Below are positions 25,488 through 40,638 of a stretch of 59,442 nt of DNA, piece by piece. How positions within the stretch are numbered: the first letter of the stretch is position 1; every line of letters starts with the position of its first letter. A program made the translations under genes and the position numbers. This DNA is from Photobacterium lucens (GTDB lineage Bacteria; Pseudomonadota; Gammaproteobacteria; Enterobacterales; Vibrionaceae), in NCBI RefSeq assembly GCF_009873615.1, contig NZ_SSMG01000471.1, positions 1-59,442 of the forward strand, given 5' to 3'. Under the pieces are notes generated by a model. It saw only the letters and a list, made by a program, of their open reading frames with translations. It made no database searches and was not told the origin of the DNA.

Positions 25488-25495
25488 TAGATAAT
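25467..25495 (+). promoter_or_regulatory. Predicted erpA sigma70 promoter
   Basis: TTGAAC (25467-25472) and GATAAT (25490-25495) are separated by 17 bp. The start of transcription would be near 25502, about 30 bases before the erpA ATG. Confidence 0.6.
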
Positions 25496-25531
25496 CAGCG
25501 TAATTAACAGAAGTGTGTGAGAGGTTTTGTA

Positions 25532-25873
25532 ATGAGCGATGCGAATTTGCCGCTAACTTTTTCTGACGTTGCAGCGAATAAAGTAAAAACACTGATCGCT
25601 GAAGAAGAAAACCCGGATCTAAAACTACGTGTTTACATCACTGGTGGTGGCTGTAGTGGTTTCCAATATGGCTTTACTTTTGATGAAAAAGTAAACGATG
25701 GCGATATGACCATTGAAAACAGCGGTGTAACCCTTGTTGTTGACCCAATGAGCCTACAATACTTAATTGGTGGTACGGTTGATTACACAGAAGGTCTAGA
25801 AGGTTCGCGTTTCTTCGTTAATAACCCGAATGCAACAACAACATGTGGTTGTGGTGCATCATTCAGTGTGTAA
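25532..25873 (+). CDS. erpA: Fe-S cluster insertion protein ErpA (A-type carrier)
   Basis: This 113-residue A-type carrier delivers Fe-S clusters to apoproteins, including enzymes of the isoprenoid pathway. The three cluster ligands are Cys41 (GGGCSGF), Cys105 and Cys107 (CGCG). An in-frame GTG five codons upstream exists, but the ATG matches E. coli ErpA and has GAGAGG before it. It follows clcA by 61 bp and appears to have its own promoter with an IscR-like operator. A bidirectional terminator follows. Confidence 0.96.
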   Translation: MSDANLPLTFSDVAANKVKTLIAEEENPDLKLRVYITGGGCSGFQYGFTFDEKVNDGDMTIENSGVTLVVDPMSLQYLIGGTVDYTEGLEGSRFFVNNPNATTTCGCGASFSV

Positions 25874-25901
25874 CGTTTTATCACGTTAGCAATGGATCAA
25901 T

Positions 25902-25932
25902 AAAAAAGCCGACAGATTTTGTCGGCTTTTTT
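25902..25932. terminator. Bidirectional terminator between erpA and the M23 peptidase gene
   Basis: A 12-bp perfect stem, AAAAAAGCCGAC and its complement, with a seven-base loop gives T-runs on both strands. It serves the convergent genes on either side. Confidence 0.9.
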
Positions 25933-25949
25933 GTGTCTTTAATTTGAGG

Positions 25950-27254
25950 CTAGTTTAGCAAAATACTGTTATTGGCCACTAACTGACTCAACTGCTTGAT
26001 ATTTGCTAACTGTTGCTTTGCACGTTGTTTAAATGCAGTTTGCTCTTTACCTGATAGTGAATTGGCTTGTGGTAAATCCACTGTGCGAGGGTTTTTGTGC
26101 TCGCCATTGACTAAGAATTCATAGTGTAAGTGTGGGCCTGTTACACGACCTGTTCCGCCTAAGGTACCAATGGTATCGCCTTGTTTTACGCGTTGCCCAG
26201 TTTTGACCATACGCTTAGTTAAGTGCAGGTATTTCGTGACATATTTAGTACTGTGCTTGATAAAAACATAGTTACCATTGAACTTGTTATAGGCAGATTT
26301 TAATACCACGCCATCACCAGCCGCCCAAATAGGCGTACCAACAGGTGCGACATAATCAGTGCCACGGTGCGCTTTCACTTGCCCTGTGACGGGGTGTAGA
26401 CGGCGAGGGTTAAAGTTAGAGCTAACATAACGGAAGTTGACAGGTGATCGTAAGAAGGCTTTACGCATTGCTTGACCATCTTTGTCGTAGTACTTTCCAT
26501 CTTCATTACGAACCGCGGTAAAGGTTTGCCCCATGTTGGTAAAGGTAGCTGCTAAAATTGAACCGCGATCAACAGGATGTCCATCAAGGTAGTGTTGTTC
26601 AAACAGTACTTCAAATTTGTCGCCTTTACGTATATCGAGTGCAAAGTCGATATCCCAACCAAATAGTGCTGCAATTTCCATGATTTGATTGGCTGTTAAA
26701 CCCGCTTTATCAGCGGCACTCCAGAAGCTAGTTTCAATGGTGGCATGGGCAAAATTGGTATGGGTTTCGATTTCTTTTTTATCGAGCTCACTGGTGAATG
26801 ATTCACCGTTATGGCGAACGATAAGCGTTTCTAAATGATTACGAGGATGGCGAAGTTCCGTCAGTTGCCCTTCTTTATTAAATCCAAACTCAATGATATT
26901 ACCTGGGCGAAGTCGCTCAAGGAGTTTGGTGTTCTCGTCAGTTTCTAGTAAGGCGTGTAAGGTTTTACCATCAAGGCCAATATTATTAAAAGCGATCGCT
27001 AAACTTTCACCGCTTTCAATAACATGTTTTTTCCATGTGAGCTTTTGGGTTTCTTCTGTATTGGAAAAGGCTGTTGTGGAGGCTGATGAGATCGAGACAG
27101 GATAAGCGACACCGATTTTAAATTTACGCTCTGTTTCGGGATCACTCTCTTGTTCTGGAGGAGGTAATGCAATGAGACCGAGAGTAGCGAAACTAATTAA
27201 AATGATAAAAAAGAGGTTCTTCCTTGGGAAGCGAGGCGATGAAGTTCCTTTCAT
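25950..27254 (-). CDS. M23 family murein DD-endopeptidase (MepM/Shy type)
   Basis: This 434-residue cell-wall hydrolase has an N-terminal signal anchor (about 13-31) and an OapA/LysM-like region (about 73-150). A C-terminal LytM/M23 domain follows, with zinc ligands His296 and Asp300 (HRGTD) and His377 in HLHYEF. It should cleave peptide crosslinks in peptidoglycan to allow growth. It is divergent from tyrS, as in Vibrio genomes. I believe this position corresponds to one of the V. cholerae Shy endopeptidases, but I cannot confirm which. The start has only a weak ribosome binding site. Confidence 0.88.
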   Translation of the reverse strand: MKGTSSPRFPRKNLFFIILISFATLGLIALPPPEQESDPETERKFKIGVAYPVSISSASTTAFSNTEETQKLTWKKHVIESGESLAIAFNNIGLDGKTLHALLETDENTKLLERLRPGNIIEFGFNKEGQLTELRHPRNHLETLIVRHNGESFTSELDKKEIETHTNFAHATIETSFWSAADKAGLTANQIMEIAALFGWDIDFALDIRKGDKFEVLFEQHYLDGHPVDRGSILAATFTNMGQTFTAVRNEDGKYYDKDGQAMRKAFLRSPVNFRYVSSNFNPRRLHPVTGQVKAHRGTDYVAPVGTPIWAAGDGVVLKSAYNKFNGNYVFIKHSTKYVTKYLHLTKRMVKTGQRVKQGDTIGTLGGTGRVTGPHLHYEFLVNGEHKNPRTVDLPQANSLSGKEQTAFKQRAKQQLANIKQLSQLVANNSILLN

Positions 27255-27380
27255 ACTGATTTTTTCACATATATTCCGAAAAAATAAACGACGTTCAGTC
27301 TAACTGGTTTCAAAAAAGCCTGCTATTCAAGTAAGATGGTCTACTGATTATTTTTGCCAATTTTGTGGGAGCGAACAAGA

Positions 27381-28568
27381 ATGGCCAACATTGAACAAGC
27401 ACTTGTTGAGATAAAGCGTGGGGTAGATGAGCTTATCCCTGAAGCTGAGCTGATTGAAAAGCTAAAAGAAAACCGTCCACTACGTATTAAATTGGGTGCC
27501 GATCCTACAGCCCCTGATATTCACCTTGGTCACACGGTTATTCTTAATAAGTTGCGTACTTTTCAGGAACTAGGCCATGAAGTCACTTTCCTAATTGGTG
27601 ATTTTACAGGTATGGTTGGTGATCCAACTGGTAAGAACGTAACTCGTCCACCGTTAACTCGTGAAGATGTACTGCGTAACGCAGAAACATACAAAGAGCA
27701 GGTATTTAAGATCCTAGATCCTGCTAAAACGAAGATTGCGTTTAACTCTACATGGCTATCAGAGCTAGGTGCAGAAGGTATGATCCGTCTAGCATCTAAC
27801 CAAACGGTTGCTCGTATGCTAGAGCGTGACGATTTCAAAAAGCGTTACACAGAAAACCGTCCAATTGCGATCCACGAGTTCATGTACCCATTACTACAAG
27901 GTTACGACTCAGTAGCAATGGAAACTGACGTAGAGCTAGGTGGTACGGATCAGAAGTTCAACCTACTAATGGGTCGTGAGCTACAAAAATCTCACGGTCA
28001 AAAACCTCAGGTTGTCCTAACGATGCCACTACTTGTTGGTTTAGACGGCGTTAAGAAGATGTCTAAGTCAGCAAATAACTACATTGGTATTGCTGATGCA
28101 CCAAGCGAAATGTTTGGTAAGATCATGTCTATCTCTGACGATCTAATGTGGAGCTACTTCGAGTTGCTATCATTCCGCCCAATGAGCGAGATCGAGCAAT
28201 TTAAAGCTGACGTTGCAGCAGGTAAGAACCCACGTGATGTGAAGTTCCTACTAGCGAAAGAAATCATTGCACGTTTCCACTCTGAAGAAGAAGCAGAAGC
28301 TGCACTTCAAGAGTTCATCAGTCGTTTCCAAAAAGGTAACCTACCTGATGAAATGCCTGAGTTTGAATTCGAAGCAGGTCTACCAATTGCTAACTTACTA
28401 AAAGAAGCGGCACTGGTTAACTCAACTTCTGATGCAATGCGTATGATCCGTCAAGGCGCTGTGAAGCAAGATGGTGAGAAAGTAGAAGATACTAAATTAG
28501 TACCTGCTGCTGGTAACTATGTATTCCAAGTAGGTAAGCGTAAGTTTGCTCGCGTGACGATTAAATAA
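27381..28568 (+). CDS. tyrS: Tyrosyl-tRNA synthetase
   Basis: This 395-residue class I synthetase charges tRNA-Tyr. The HIGH motif is HLGH (48-51), KMSKS is present as [10 protein letters not shown], and the C-terminal S4-like RNA-binding domain ends at ARVTIK. Nine codons upstream can also be read, but the MANIEQAL start matches the family and has GGAG upstream. Codon use is strongly biased, notably to CTA for leucine, as expected of a highly expressed gene. A strong terminator follows. Confidence 0.96.
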   Translation: MANIEQALVEIKRGVDELIPEAELIEKLKENRPLRIKLGADPTAPDIHLGHTVILNKLRTFQELGHEVTFLIGDFTGMVGDPTGKNVTRPPLTREDVLRNAETYKEQVFKILDPAKTKIAFNSTWLSELGAEGMIRLASNQTVARMLERDDFKKRYTENRPIAIHEFMYPLLQGYDSVAMETDVELGGTDQKFNLLMGRELQKSHGQKPQVVLTMPLLVGLDGVKKMSKSANNYIGIADAPSEMFGKIMSISDDLMWSYFELLSFRPMSEIEQFKADVAAGKNPRDVKFLLAKEIIARFHSEEEAEAALQEFISRFQKGNLPDEMPEFEFEAGLPIANLLKEAALVNSTSDAMRMIRQGAVKQDGEKVEDTKLVPAAGNYVFQVGKRKFARVTIK

Positions 28569-28600
28569 TCAATTTGATCTTATGTGATTGAGAATACAGA

Positions 28601-28624
28601 AAAGGACGCTTAGGCGTCCTTTTT
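28601..28624 (+). terminator. tyrS terminator
   Basis: A ten-bp stem (AAAAGGACGC with its complement) and a TTAG loop are followed by a T-run. Confidence 0.9.
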
Positions 28625-28783
28625 TATTATCTGTAAAATAGTCTTTATAAATAATAGGTTGGCTTTAAATCTTAATGCATTGTGTTTTGTGAAAGCTTAC
28701 TTTCTAGCTTTGATCGTTATGCCTTCTCCAATAGACAAGCTACTATCAAAAATCACCTTTCACTTTTATTACATAGACTGGCT

Positions 28784-29407
28784 ATGGAATCGATTCAACA
28801 TATTATTACCGAACTGACCCCGTTACTGCACGAGTATGGATACTATATTTTAGCTCTAGCCATTGCTGTTGAAGGTATGGGTATTCCTGCACCTGGTCAG
28901 TCATTATTGATTGTAGCTAGTTTACTTGCCTCTACCGGTAAAATGTCTCTGCCAATGGTGTTAACTGTGGCTTGGGCAAGTAGCTTTATTGGTAACAGTA
29001 TTGGTTACTTTATTGGCCGTCAGTTTGGCCATGTCTTAACCAAAAAAGAATGGATTAAGCCTCGTACCTTAAGCAAACTTCACCAGTTTATTGATCGCTA
29101 CGGCATGTTAGGGTTAGTGATCAGCCGTTTTGTTGAAGGTATTAAGCAATTTATGTGTATTGGCTGTGGTATTGCCCAGATGCCAGTTCAGCTTTTCCTA
29201 CTCGGTAATTTCTTAGCTGTTACTGTATGGCTGCTTGTTTTCGGTGTTGCACCAGCTTATTTACATGATGAATTAGGTCCAATTTTAGCGTTTTATCATA
29301 AATATCAAATGCAATGCTGGGCTGTTGTTGTTGTACTGGTTTGTGCATTAGCGTGGTGGGTTATTCGTCACTTTAAACGTCGTCGTGCAACTTCTATCGA
29401 AGAATAA
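28784..29407 (+). CDS. DedA family membrane protein
   Basis: This 207-residue inner-membrane protein is of the DedA/SNARE-associated type, a family now linked to lipid (undecaprenyl-phosphate or phospholipid) flipping and membrane homeostasis. The signature EGMGIPAPGQS near residues 25-35 and the GRQFGH and SRFVEGIKQFMCIGCGIAQM segments are typical. About five hydrophobic segments are present. The long frame from 28682 begins with a GTG and 34 codons that do not resemble the family. The ATG here starts where DedA proteins begin, though its ribosome binding site is weak. It is followed by a bidirectional terminator. Confidence 0.88.
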   Translation: MESIQHIITELTPLLHEYGYYILALAIAVEGMGIPAPGQSLLIVASLLASTGKMSLPMVLTVAWASSFIGNSIGYFIGRQFGHVLTKKEWIKPRTLSKLHQFIDRYGMLGLVISRFVEGIKQFMCIGCGIAQMPVQLFLLGNFLAVTVWLLVFGVAPAYLHDELGPILAFYHKYQMQCWAVVVVLVCALAWWVIRHFKRRRATSIEE

Positions 29408-29446
29408 ACAGTTGCTATTTGCTGTATTAATAAAATAGACGTTATA

Positions 29447-29474
29447 AAAAAACCGCCAAGATAGGCGGTTTTTT
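29447..29474. terminator. Bidirectional terminator between the dedA-like and yadS-like genes
   Basis: An 11-bp stem, AAAAAACCGCC and GGCGGTTTTTT around AAGATA, lies between convergent genes and has T tracts on both strands. Confidence 0.9.
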
Positions 29475-29475
29475 G

Positions 29476-30087
29476 TTAGCTGCGTAAGGCAAAGATAGGC
29501 AGGGATAAATTCCAGCGAATAGCGGCAAGCCTAATGGTGAGGGTAGTTATGATTCCCATCACAGCAGCAACAGAAGGTAATATCCCAAGCGATAAGCCTG
29601 CAGTGTGTACAATACCACCAATAATACAGGCAGTAGCATACACTTCCATACGCAACACCATTGGGATTTCTCGGCCTAATACATCACGGATAACGCCACC
29701 ACCACAGCCTGTGATTACACCCATGATCACCGCAACCATTGGTGATGCACCATAGCGTAGGGCTTTTTCAACACCGATAGCAACAAACACGGCAAGCCCA
29801 ATGGCATCAGCGACAGGTAAAAAATACCAAGGCATACGTTTAGGACGTTGGGTAGCAAGCATGGTGAAGATGCAGGTAATAAAGATCACCCAAAGATAAT
29901 TAGTATCAGTGATCCAGAAAACAGGGGTTGCACCTAATGCCATATCACGAATGGTGCCACCACCAATGGCGGTTACGCTGGCTAATACAATGACGCCGAA
30001 AGGATCCATCCGTAATCTTCCAGCCATGAGTACTCCCGAAGCCGCAAAAATGGCGGTGCCGAACATATCGAGAATATAGATGAGCAT
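29476..30087 (-). CDS. yadS: TRIC-type channel / YadS family membrane protein
   Basis: A 203-residue protein made of two homologous halves, each with a glycine-rich kink: IGGGTIRDMALG near 42-53 and CGGGVIRDVLG near 127-138. Seven spans are expected. This UPF0126 family is related to trimeric intracellular cation channels; some members have been connected to glycine transport, so the substrate is open. AGGGATC precedes the ATG. It follows btuF by about 110 bp on the same strand, the same neighbourhood as E. coli mtnN-btuF-yadS. Confidence 0.88.
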   Translation of the reverse strand: MLIYILDMFGTAIFAASGVLMAGRLRMDPFGVIVLASVTAIGGGTIRDMALGATPVFWITDTNYLWVIFITCIFTMLATQRPKRMPWYFLPVADAIGLAVFVAIGVEKALRYGASPMVAVIMGVITGCGGGVIRDVLGREIPMVLRMEVYATACIIGGIVHTAGLSLGILPSVAAVMGIITTLTIRLAAIRWNLSLPIFALRS

Positions 30088-30198
30088 GTTGATCCCTAAT
30101 CAAGTTGAGAAGTGGGGAAGTTGGCAGGCGATTGTACTGACAAAAGTATTAGGTACAACAATAAAATCTATCTTTAGTGAAGCCTTTCACAGCAAAGA

Positions 30199-31032
30199 TT
30201 ACTGGTTTCTTGCTTTATCCAGAAGTTGACACACTTGTTTAATCGCATTGAGCGTGCGTAATGTTGGGCGGTTTAACCAATCACTATTAAGCTGGTAAAG
30301 GTGGTGGTTATCAACTGCTGGCAGTTCACCTTGCCAATTTAACCATGGGCTATTTTTTTGTGATGTTGCATGGCTTGAGCCAAAGATCACGTCAGGTTGA
30401 CGTACAACAACTTGTTCTTGATTAACTTGCGGATAAGCAGCTGTGCTGTTGGCAAAAATATTCTCACCGCCACAAAAGCTAAAAACAGGGCTGGGCCAGT
30501 TACCGTCAGATAGTGTCAAAATAGGACTGTCACTTAATTGGTAAAAGTAACGAACCTTAGGTTTGTTTTTGTATTGCTCTTTTATGTTTGCCAATTGCAG
30601 CTTAAATTGTGTCGCAGCTGTTTTAGCTATGCTTGGATCATCTGAAAATTGACCTAGTTTGATAATCGTATCTGCAATATCTGTTAATTGAGTTGGATTT
30701 GAATAAAAAATCTTAATTCCTAGTTGTTGTAACCGCGCCATTTCTCGATTTGGGTTGCCGCCTTTCCACGCTAGTATCAGATCGGGCTTTAGTGCCAGAA
30801 TACGCTCCATTTTAATCCCGCGATAGTTGGCGACACGCTCTAGCTTTTTTGCTTGTTCGGGGTAATCACTGTAATCGCTGGCAGCGATCAGTTTATCTCC
30901 CAATCCTGCACTATAAGCGAGTTCAGTCATGTGTGGCGATAAACTAATGATGCGTTGAACAGGTTGTGATTGTGCAGCAAAGGCAGAGGAAAATGGTGAT
31001 AGAGCAATAACAATGAGAAGCAGGAAGCGCAT
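30199..31032 (-). CDS. btuF: Periplasmic vitamin B12-binding protein BtuF
   Basis: This 277-residue helical-backbone binding protein delivers cobalamin to the BtuCD importer. A signal peptide covers about residues 1-19 ([19 protein letters not shown]). The family motifs [26 protein letters not shown] appear in order (near 25-50), followed by KPDLILAW. A much longer upstream frame runs through cbiB and is an artefact. The ATG chosen overlaps the cbiB stop by one base, so the two are coupled. No B12 riboswitch is visible upstream; control may come from the mtnN promoter. Confidence 0.92.
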   Translation of the reverse strand: MRFLLLIVIALSPFSSAFAAQSQPVQRIISLSPHMTELAYSAGLGDKLIAASDYSDYPEQAKKLERVANYRGIKMERILALKPDLILAWKGGNPNREMARLQQLGIKIFYSNPTQLTDIADTIIKLGQFSDDPSIAKTAATQFKLQLANIKEQYKNKPKVRYFYQLSDSPILTLSDGNWPSPVFSFCGGENIFANSTAAYPQVNQEQVVVRQPDVIFGSSHATSQKNSPWLNWQGELPAVDNHHLYQLNSDWLNRPTLRTLNAIKQVCQLLDKARNQ

Positions 31033-31991
31033 TAAGCTAGTCCGTGAAAAAGAATGAGTAAGCCGCTTTCGATGATGATCCAACACCATAGTCGGCTGGT
31101 CATTAATTGCTGAATTTGAGCAAGATGAAGCGATGCTGGTGCTATTTTGCCGCCAATACGAGGTCGCTCCATTTTTATTTGGTTGTACATCGCAGGGCCA
31201 CCCAGTGATAAAGACAGTTTGTGACCCGCTGCTACCAGTAACCAGCCAGGCCCAGGTAACTGCCAATTTTCACCTTGTTGCATTAGCCCTTTGAAAGCGA
31301 GCTTGGCATTTTGACCTAGGGTAATTAACAGCGCAAATAGGCGCAGCGGTACGATATCTAAAATAAGTGCAATACGGATCGCTGGTAGGCCAAAGAAACG
31401 GTATTGTTCACGGCTCGGTGACCATGTACGGGCAAGGCTAATGGCTAAGCGATACATAATCGCAGCAATGCCACCTCCAATGGCGTACCAGAATAATACT
31501 CCAATCACATTGCGCCCGTAGCCAAGTAATAGGGTTTCTGCTCCAGCTTTACCCAGCCCAAGTAGTGATAAATTTTCAGTATTACGATTGACGTGATCGG
31601 CGAGTAATTCTCGGCATCGCCCTTTGTGCTCAAGGTTATAGGCTTGATTAAACTGTTTGGCGAGTTTTGCTGAGGTTTGCCAATCAATTGCCATCCACAG
31701 CAAGGTCATTTGGAAAATCGTTTGATACCAAACTAGCTGGCTGAAAGCGAATAATAAAATCAGTACCGTGCCTGACATTAAAAACCAAGCTAATGAGCCT
31801 GCGAGAATACGTTGGGATGGATTTTCTTTGGGATGATTAACCCGTTCGGCAATGAGTAGCGCAAGGCGTTGCCAAATCACAATAGGGTGAAGTGGGTAGG
31901 GAATGGGTAAAACCCAGTGCAATAATAAAGCCCCCCACAAAGCGAGTAGGGAGCTATTGGTTGTGAGTAACGCAACAAGTGATTCCATCAT
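31032..31991 (-). CDS. cbiB: Adenosylcobinamide-phosphate synthase (CbiB/CobD family)
   Basis: This 319-residue membrane protein of the CbiB/CobD family attaches the aminopropanol arm to the corrin ring during cobalamin synthesis or salvage. Hydrophobic spans occur at about 15-35, 60-95, 155-180, 205-225 and near the C-terminus. Family-typical segments include [20 protein letters not shown] and [18 protein letters not shown]. The conserved motifs are divergent from enteric CbiB, so activity is likely but not certain. It sits between mtnN and btuF, where E. coli has no gene, and is coupled to btuF by a TAATG overlap. Start choice between two adjacent ATGs is open. Confidence 0.85.
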   Translation of the reverse strand: MMESLVALLTTNSSLLALWGALLLHWVLPIPYPLHPIVIWQRLALLIAERVNHPKENPSQRILAGSLAWFLMSGTVLILLFAFSQLVWYQTIFQMTLLWMAIDWQTSAKLAKQFNQAYNLEHKGRCRELLADHVNRNTENLSLLGLGKAGAETLLLGYGRNVIGVLFWYAIGGGIAAIMYRLAISLARTWSPSREQYRFFGLPAIRIALILDIVPLRLFALLITLGQNAKLAFKGLMQQGENWQLPGPGWLLVAAGHKLSLSLGGPAMYNQIKMERPRIGGKIAPASLHLAQIQQLMTSRLWCWIIIESGLLILFHGLA

Positions 31992-32033
31992 CCGTGACAG
32001 CTGTTATCGTTAAAGTGGTTAACTTAAGTCAGA

Positions 32034-32732
32034 TTACTTAAGTAGCTCAACCATTTTCTCTACCATGATTGATGAGCTTTTCGCTGCAAGTGGCAAGAAC
32101 TCATCAAAGCTCATTGGTGATTCTTTATCAGCAACATCAGAAATTGCACGAACTACAACAAATGGTACTTTGAACTGGTGACATGCTTGTGCAATTGCTG
32201 CCGCTTCCATTTCAACCGCAACGACGGATGGGAAGTTAGTACGAATGAAGTTTTGCTTTTCAGCGCTACATACGAATGCATCGCCAGTACAGATCAGACC
32301 GCGAACAGCGTGAGGTTGTTCTGGAAGAGAGGCTAATGCTTGCTCTGCCACATTCATCAGCTTTTCGTCAGATAGGAAAGCTGCTGGCTGTTGTGCCATT
32401 TGACCGATTTCGTAACCAAATGCTGTTACGTCAGCATCGTGGTAGCGAACTTCTGTTGAGATCACAACATCACCAACGTTAAGGCTTGATTCAAAACCGC
32501 CAGCAGAGCCTGTGTTGATCACAACATCAGGTTGGAAGGTTTCAAGTAGTACTGCAGTACCTACTGCTGCGGCTACTTTACCAATGCCTGATTGTAACAA
32601 GACAACATCCGCACCATTTAGCGTACCGGTGTAAATAGTACAACCTGCTTTGTTGTGGGTTTCGCAGTTTTCTAGTTGTGCTTTTAGGATCGCAACTTCT
32701 TGCTCCATTGCGCCAATAATGCCGATTTTCAT
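32034..32732 (-). CDS. mtnN: 5'-methylthioadenosine/S-adenosylhomocysteine nucleosidase
   Basis: This 232-residue enzyme, identical in length to E. coli MTAN, hydrolyses MTA, SAH and 5'-deoxyadenosine. It feeds the activated-methyl cycle and LuxS-dependent AI-2 formation. The catalytic acid Glu12 lies in GAMEQEV, substrate-binding glutamates in VEMEAAA, and the catalytic aspartate in AISDVAD. Twelve codons upstream are readable but do not belong to the family. It heads a likely mtnN-cbiB-btuF operon with a 42-bp gap to cbiB. Confidence 0.95.
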   Translation of the reverse strand: MKIGIIGAMEQEVAILKAQLENCETHNKAGCTIYTGTLNGADVVLLQSGIGKVAAAVGTAVLLETFQPDVVINTGSAGGFESSLNVGDVVISTEVRYHDADVTAFGYEIGQMAQQPAAFLSDEKLMNVAEQALASLPEQPHAVRGLICTGDAFVCSAEKQNFIRTNFPSVVAVEMEAAAIAQACHQFKVPFVVVRAISDVADKESPMSFDEFLPLAAKSSSIMVEKMVELLK

Positions 32733-32855
32733 TGATTCGTTCTCTTGTTGTTCAAGCGACGCACCCAAGGTGCCATTAATGGGAATAAGTGTACCATGAG
32801 CGAGAGAATTTATACCAAAAGTAATCGTTACTCAGGAACGGCACGAATAAAAAAA

Positions 32856-32873
32856 CGGAAGGTTTCCCCTCCG
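32856..32873 (-). terminator. gltD copy 1 terminator
   Basis: On the minus strand a seven-bp stem, including one G-T pair, joins CGGAGGG to CCTTCCG around GAAA, followed by seven T residues. Confidence 0.75.
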
Positions 32874-32894
32874 CTTTTTGATATGTTCTACGGG

Positions 32895-38785
<5,891 letters not shown>

Positions 38786-38879
38786 TGCAACTCTCCCTTG
38801 CACCTACTTGTCATAAGCAGGTTTACTGCATCAATCTGATAATCATCCTGATCATCAATTCAGCTTCCTGCGATTCATC

Positions 38880-38908
38880 AAAGTAACCATAATTTACAAA
38901 AAGGTCAA
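38880..38908 (-). promoter_or_regulatory. Candidate promoter of gltBD copy 1
   Basis: On the minus strand TTGACC (38908-38903) is separated by 17 bp from TACTTT (38885-38880). A transcript would start near 38873, which gives a leader of about 88 nt. The -35 is good and the -10 is poor. Confidence 0.4.
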
Positions 38909-39117
38909 ATAGACATAACAAATGGAGTGAAATATTATGAAGTTAAGATAAATAGCGATAACTTCTTTTACCATAAGAAAATATAGCAAGTTGTAAGCAT
39001 TTATACTGAGCAATGTTTGATGCTGAGCGTCTTATTATTAGGAATAAAGTGCAGGTTTATTAAGGGATAATGAGAAAATATAGCGAAAAAAATAATATTG
39101 AGAGTCGTAACAATAAA

Positions 39118-39143
39118 AAAGCCAACTCCGAAGAGCTGGCTTT
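39118..39143 (-). terminator. gltD copy 2 terminator
   Basis: AAAGCCA pairs with TGGCTTT, with a further CTC/GAG inside after one mismatch. A T-run follows on the minus strand. It separates the two glutamate synthase operons. Confidence 0.75.
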
Positions 39144-39171
39144 AACAAAGAAGCTTACTTTACAAAAAATG

Positions 39172-40638
39172 TTAAGAAAGCATTAATGAATCTGCTTTTG
39201 CTTCAAGATTGGTGTTACCCATTAGGTAAGCATCAACGGCACGTGCTGACTCTCGGCCTTCGTTGATACAACGTACCACTAGAGACTGACCTGTACGCAT
39301 GTCACCAGCGGCAAAGACACCTGCTTGGTTAGTCGCAAAATCGGTGGTTGCCACATTACCACGCTCATCAAGAGCAATATCAAGTTGAGCAAGTACGCCT
39401 GTTGGCTCAGGGTGTAAGAAGCCCATCGCTAAGAAAGCTAAATCACAAGCAATAACACGCTCAGAGCCTTCCACTTCTTTAAACTCAGGGCGTTCACCCG
39501 GTTTTGCATCTTGCCAAACGATATCTGCAATTCGTAAGCCTTTCACGTTACCGTTATCATCAGAGATGAACTCTTTGGTTAAGATGTTCCAGTAACGATC
39601 ACAGCCTTCTTCATGTGATGTCGATGTCTTCATGATCATTGGGTATGACGGCCATGGCTGATTTGCAGGACGTTTCTCTGGTGGGATCGGCATGATTTCC
39701 ACCTGAGTAATGCTGGCTGCACCGTGACGGTTTGATGTACCAACACAGTCAGAGCCCGTATCACCACCACCAATGACGACCACATGCTTGTCTTTGGCAT
39801 GGATTTCTTTGGTTTTTAAATCCATACCGTTAGCACGACGGTTGTTTTGCGCTAGGAACTCCATCGCAAAGTGAACACCGTTAAGCTCACGCCCCGGAAT
39901 TGGCAGGTTGCGTGGCACTGTTGAACCACCTGTTAGTAGGACGACATCAAACTCTTGGCGAAGCTGTTTAGCATTAATATCTACACCAATATGGGTGTTA
40001 ACTTCAAATTTAACCCCAGCTTCTGCCATTAAGTTGATCTTACGATCAATGATATCCATACCCAGTTTAAAATCTGGAATACCAAAGCGCAGTAGACCAC
40101 CGACTTTTTCATCGCGCTCAAATACAGTCACGGTGTGACCTGCACTGTTTAGCTGCTCGGCAGCAGCAAGCCCCGCAGGACCTGAGCCGATGATTGCCAC
40201 GGTTTTACCGGTGCGAGAACGTGGCGTTTTTGGTTTGGCATAACCTTCACGGTAAGCGGTTTCCACGATGGTCTTTTCGATGTTACAGATAGTGATGGGA
40301 TCTTGGTTGATCCCCAGTACACAGCCGCTTTCACAAGGGGCTGGACAGACACGACCTGTAAATTCAGGGAAGTTGTTGGTCGAACTTAGGATGTTCCACG
40401 CTTCTTCCCAGCTATCACGGTAAACCGCATCGTTAAATTCAGGAATGATATTACCGATAGGGCATGAGTTGTGACAGAAAGGAACGCCACAATCCATGCA
40501 GCGTGCCGATTGATCATTGATCTTGTCACCGAACTCGTCATTTAAGACGAACTCTTTGTTATCTTGGATACGAACACTCGGATCCAATTTTTTTGGCAGT
40601 TCACGGCCAAATTCTAAAAATCCAGTAGGCTTACCCAT
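39172..40638 (-). CDS. gltD2: Glutamate synthase small subunit, copy 2
   Basis: This 488-residue paralogue has the N-terminal cluster cysteines CMDCGVPFCHNSC and CPAPCESGC, an FAD loop GSGPAGLAAAEQL and an NADPH loop GGGDTGSDC. The sequence is closer in style to the GltD of cyanobacteria and many non-enteric bacteria than to E. coli GltD. It overlaps the end of its large-subunit gene by eight bases and has GGAGG upstream. It should form the electron-input subunit for copy 2. The symbol is for distinction only. Confidence 0.93.
   Translation of the reverse strand: MGKPTGFLEFGRELPKKLDPSVRIQDNKEFVLNDEFGDKINDQSARCMDCGVPFCHNSCPIGNIIPEFNDAVYRDSWEEAWNILSSTNNFPEFTGRVCPAPCESGCVLGINQDPITICNIEKTIVETAYREGYAKPKTPRSRTGKTVAIIGSGPAGLAAAEQLNSAGHTVTVFERDEKVGGLLRFGIPDFKLGMDIIDRKINLMAEAGVKFEVNTHIGVDINAKQLRQEFDVVLLTGGSTVPRNLPIPGRELNGVHFAMEFLAQNNRRANGMDLKTKEIHAKDKHVVVIGGGDTGSDCVGTSNRHGAASITQVEIMPIPPEKRPANQPWPSYPMIMKTSTSHEEGCDRYWNILTKEFISDDNGNVKGLRIADIVWQDAKPGERPEFKEVEGSERVIACDLAFLAMGFLHPEPTGVLAQLDIALDERGNVATTDFATNQAGVFAAGDMRTGQSLVVRCINEGRESARAVDAYLMGNTNLEAKADSLMLS

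Larger units (their letters stand above)
38786..39171. other. Intergenic region between the two glutamate synthase operons
   Basis: A stretch of 386 bp with the terminator of gltD copy 2 at one end and the gltB copy 1 promoter at the other. The middle is AT-rich and I see no gene or other stable structure in it. Confidence 0.6.

Noticed and set aside
31033-31266. Seventy-eight extra codons upstream of btuF
   Set aside because: They lie within cbiB in another frame. The signal peptide begins at the inner ATG that overlaps the cbiB stop.
32733-32894. Cobalamin riboswitch before the mtnN-cbiB-btuF genes
   Set aside because: The gap is too short and already holds the gltD terminator; no B12-box-like sequence is visible.
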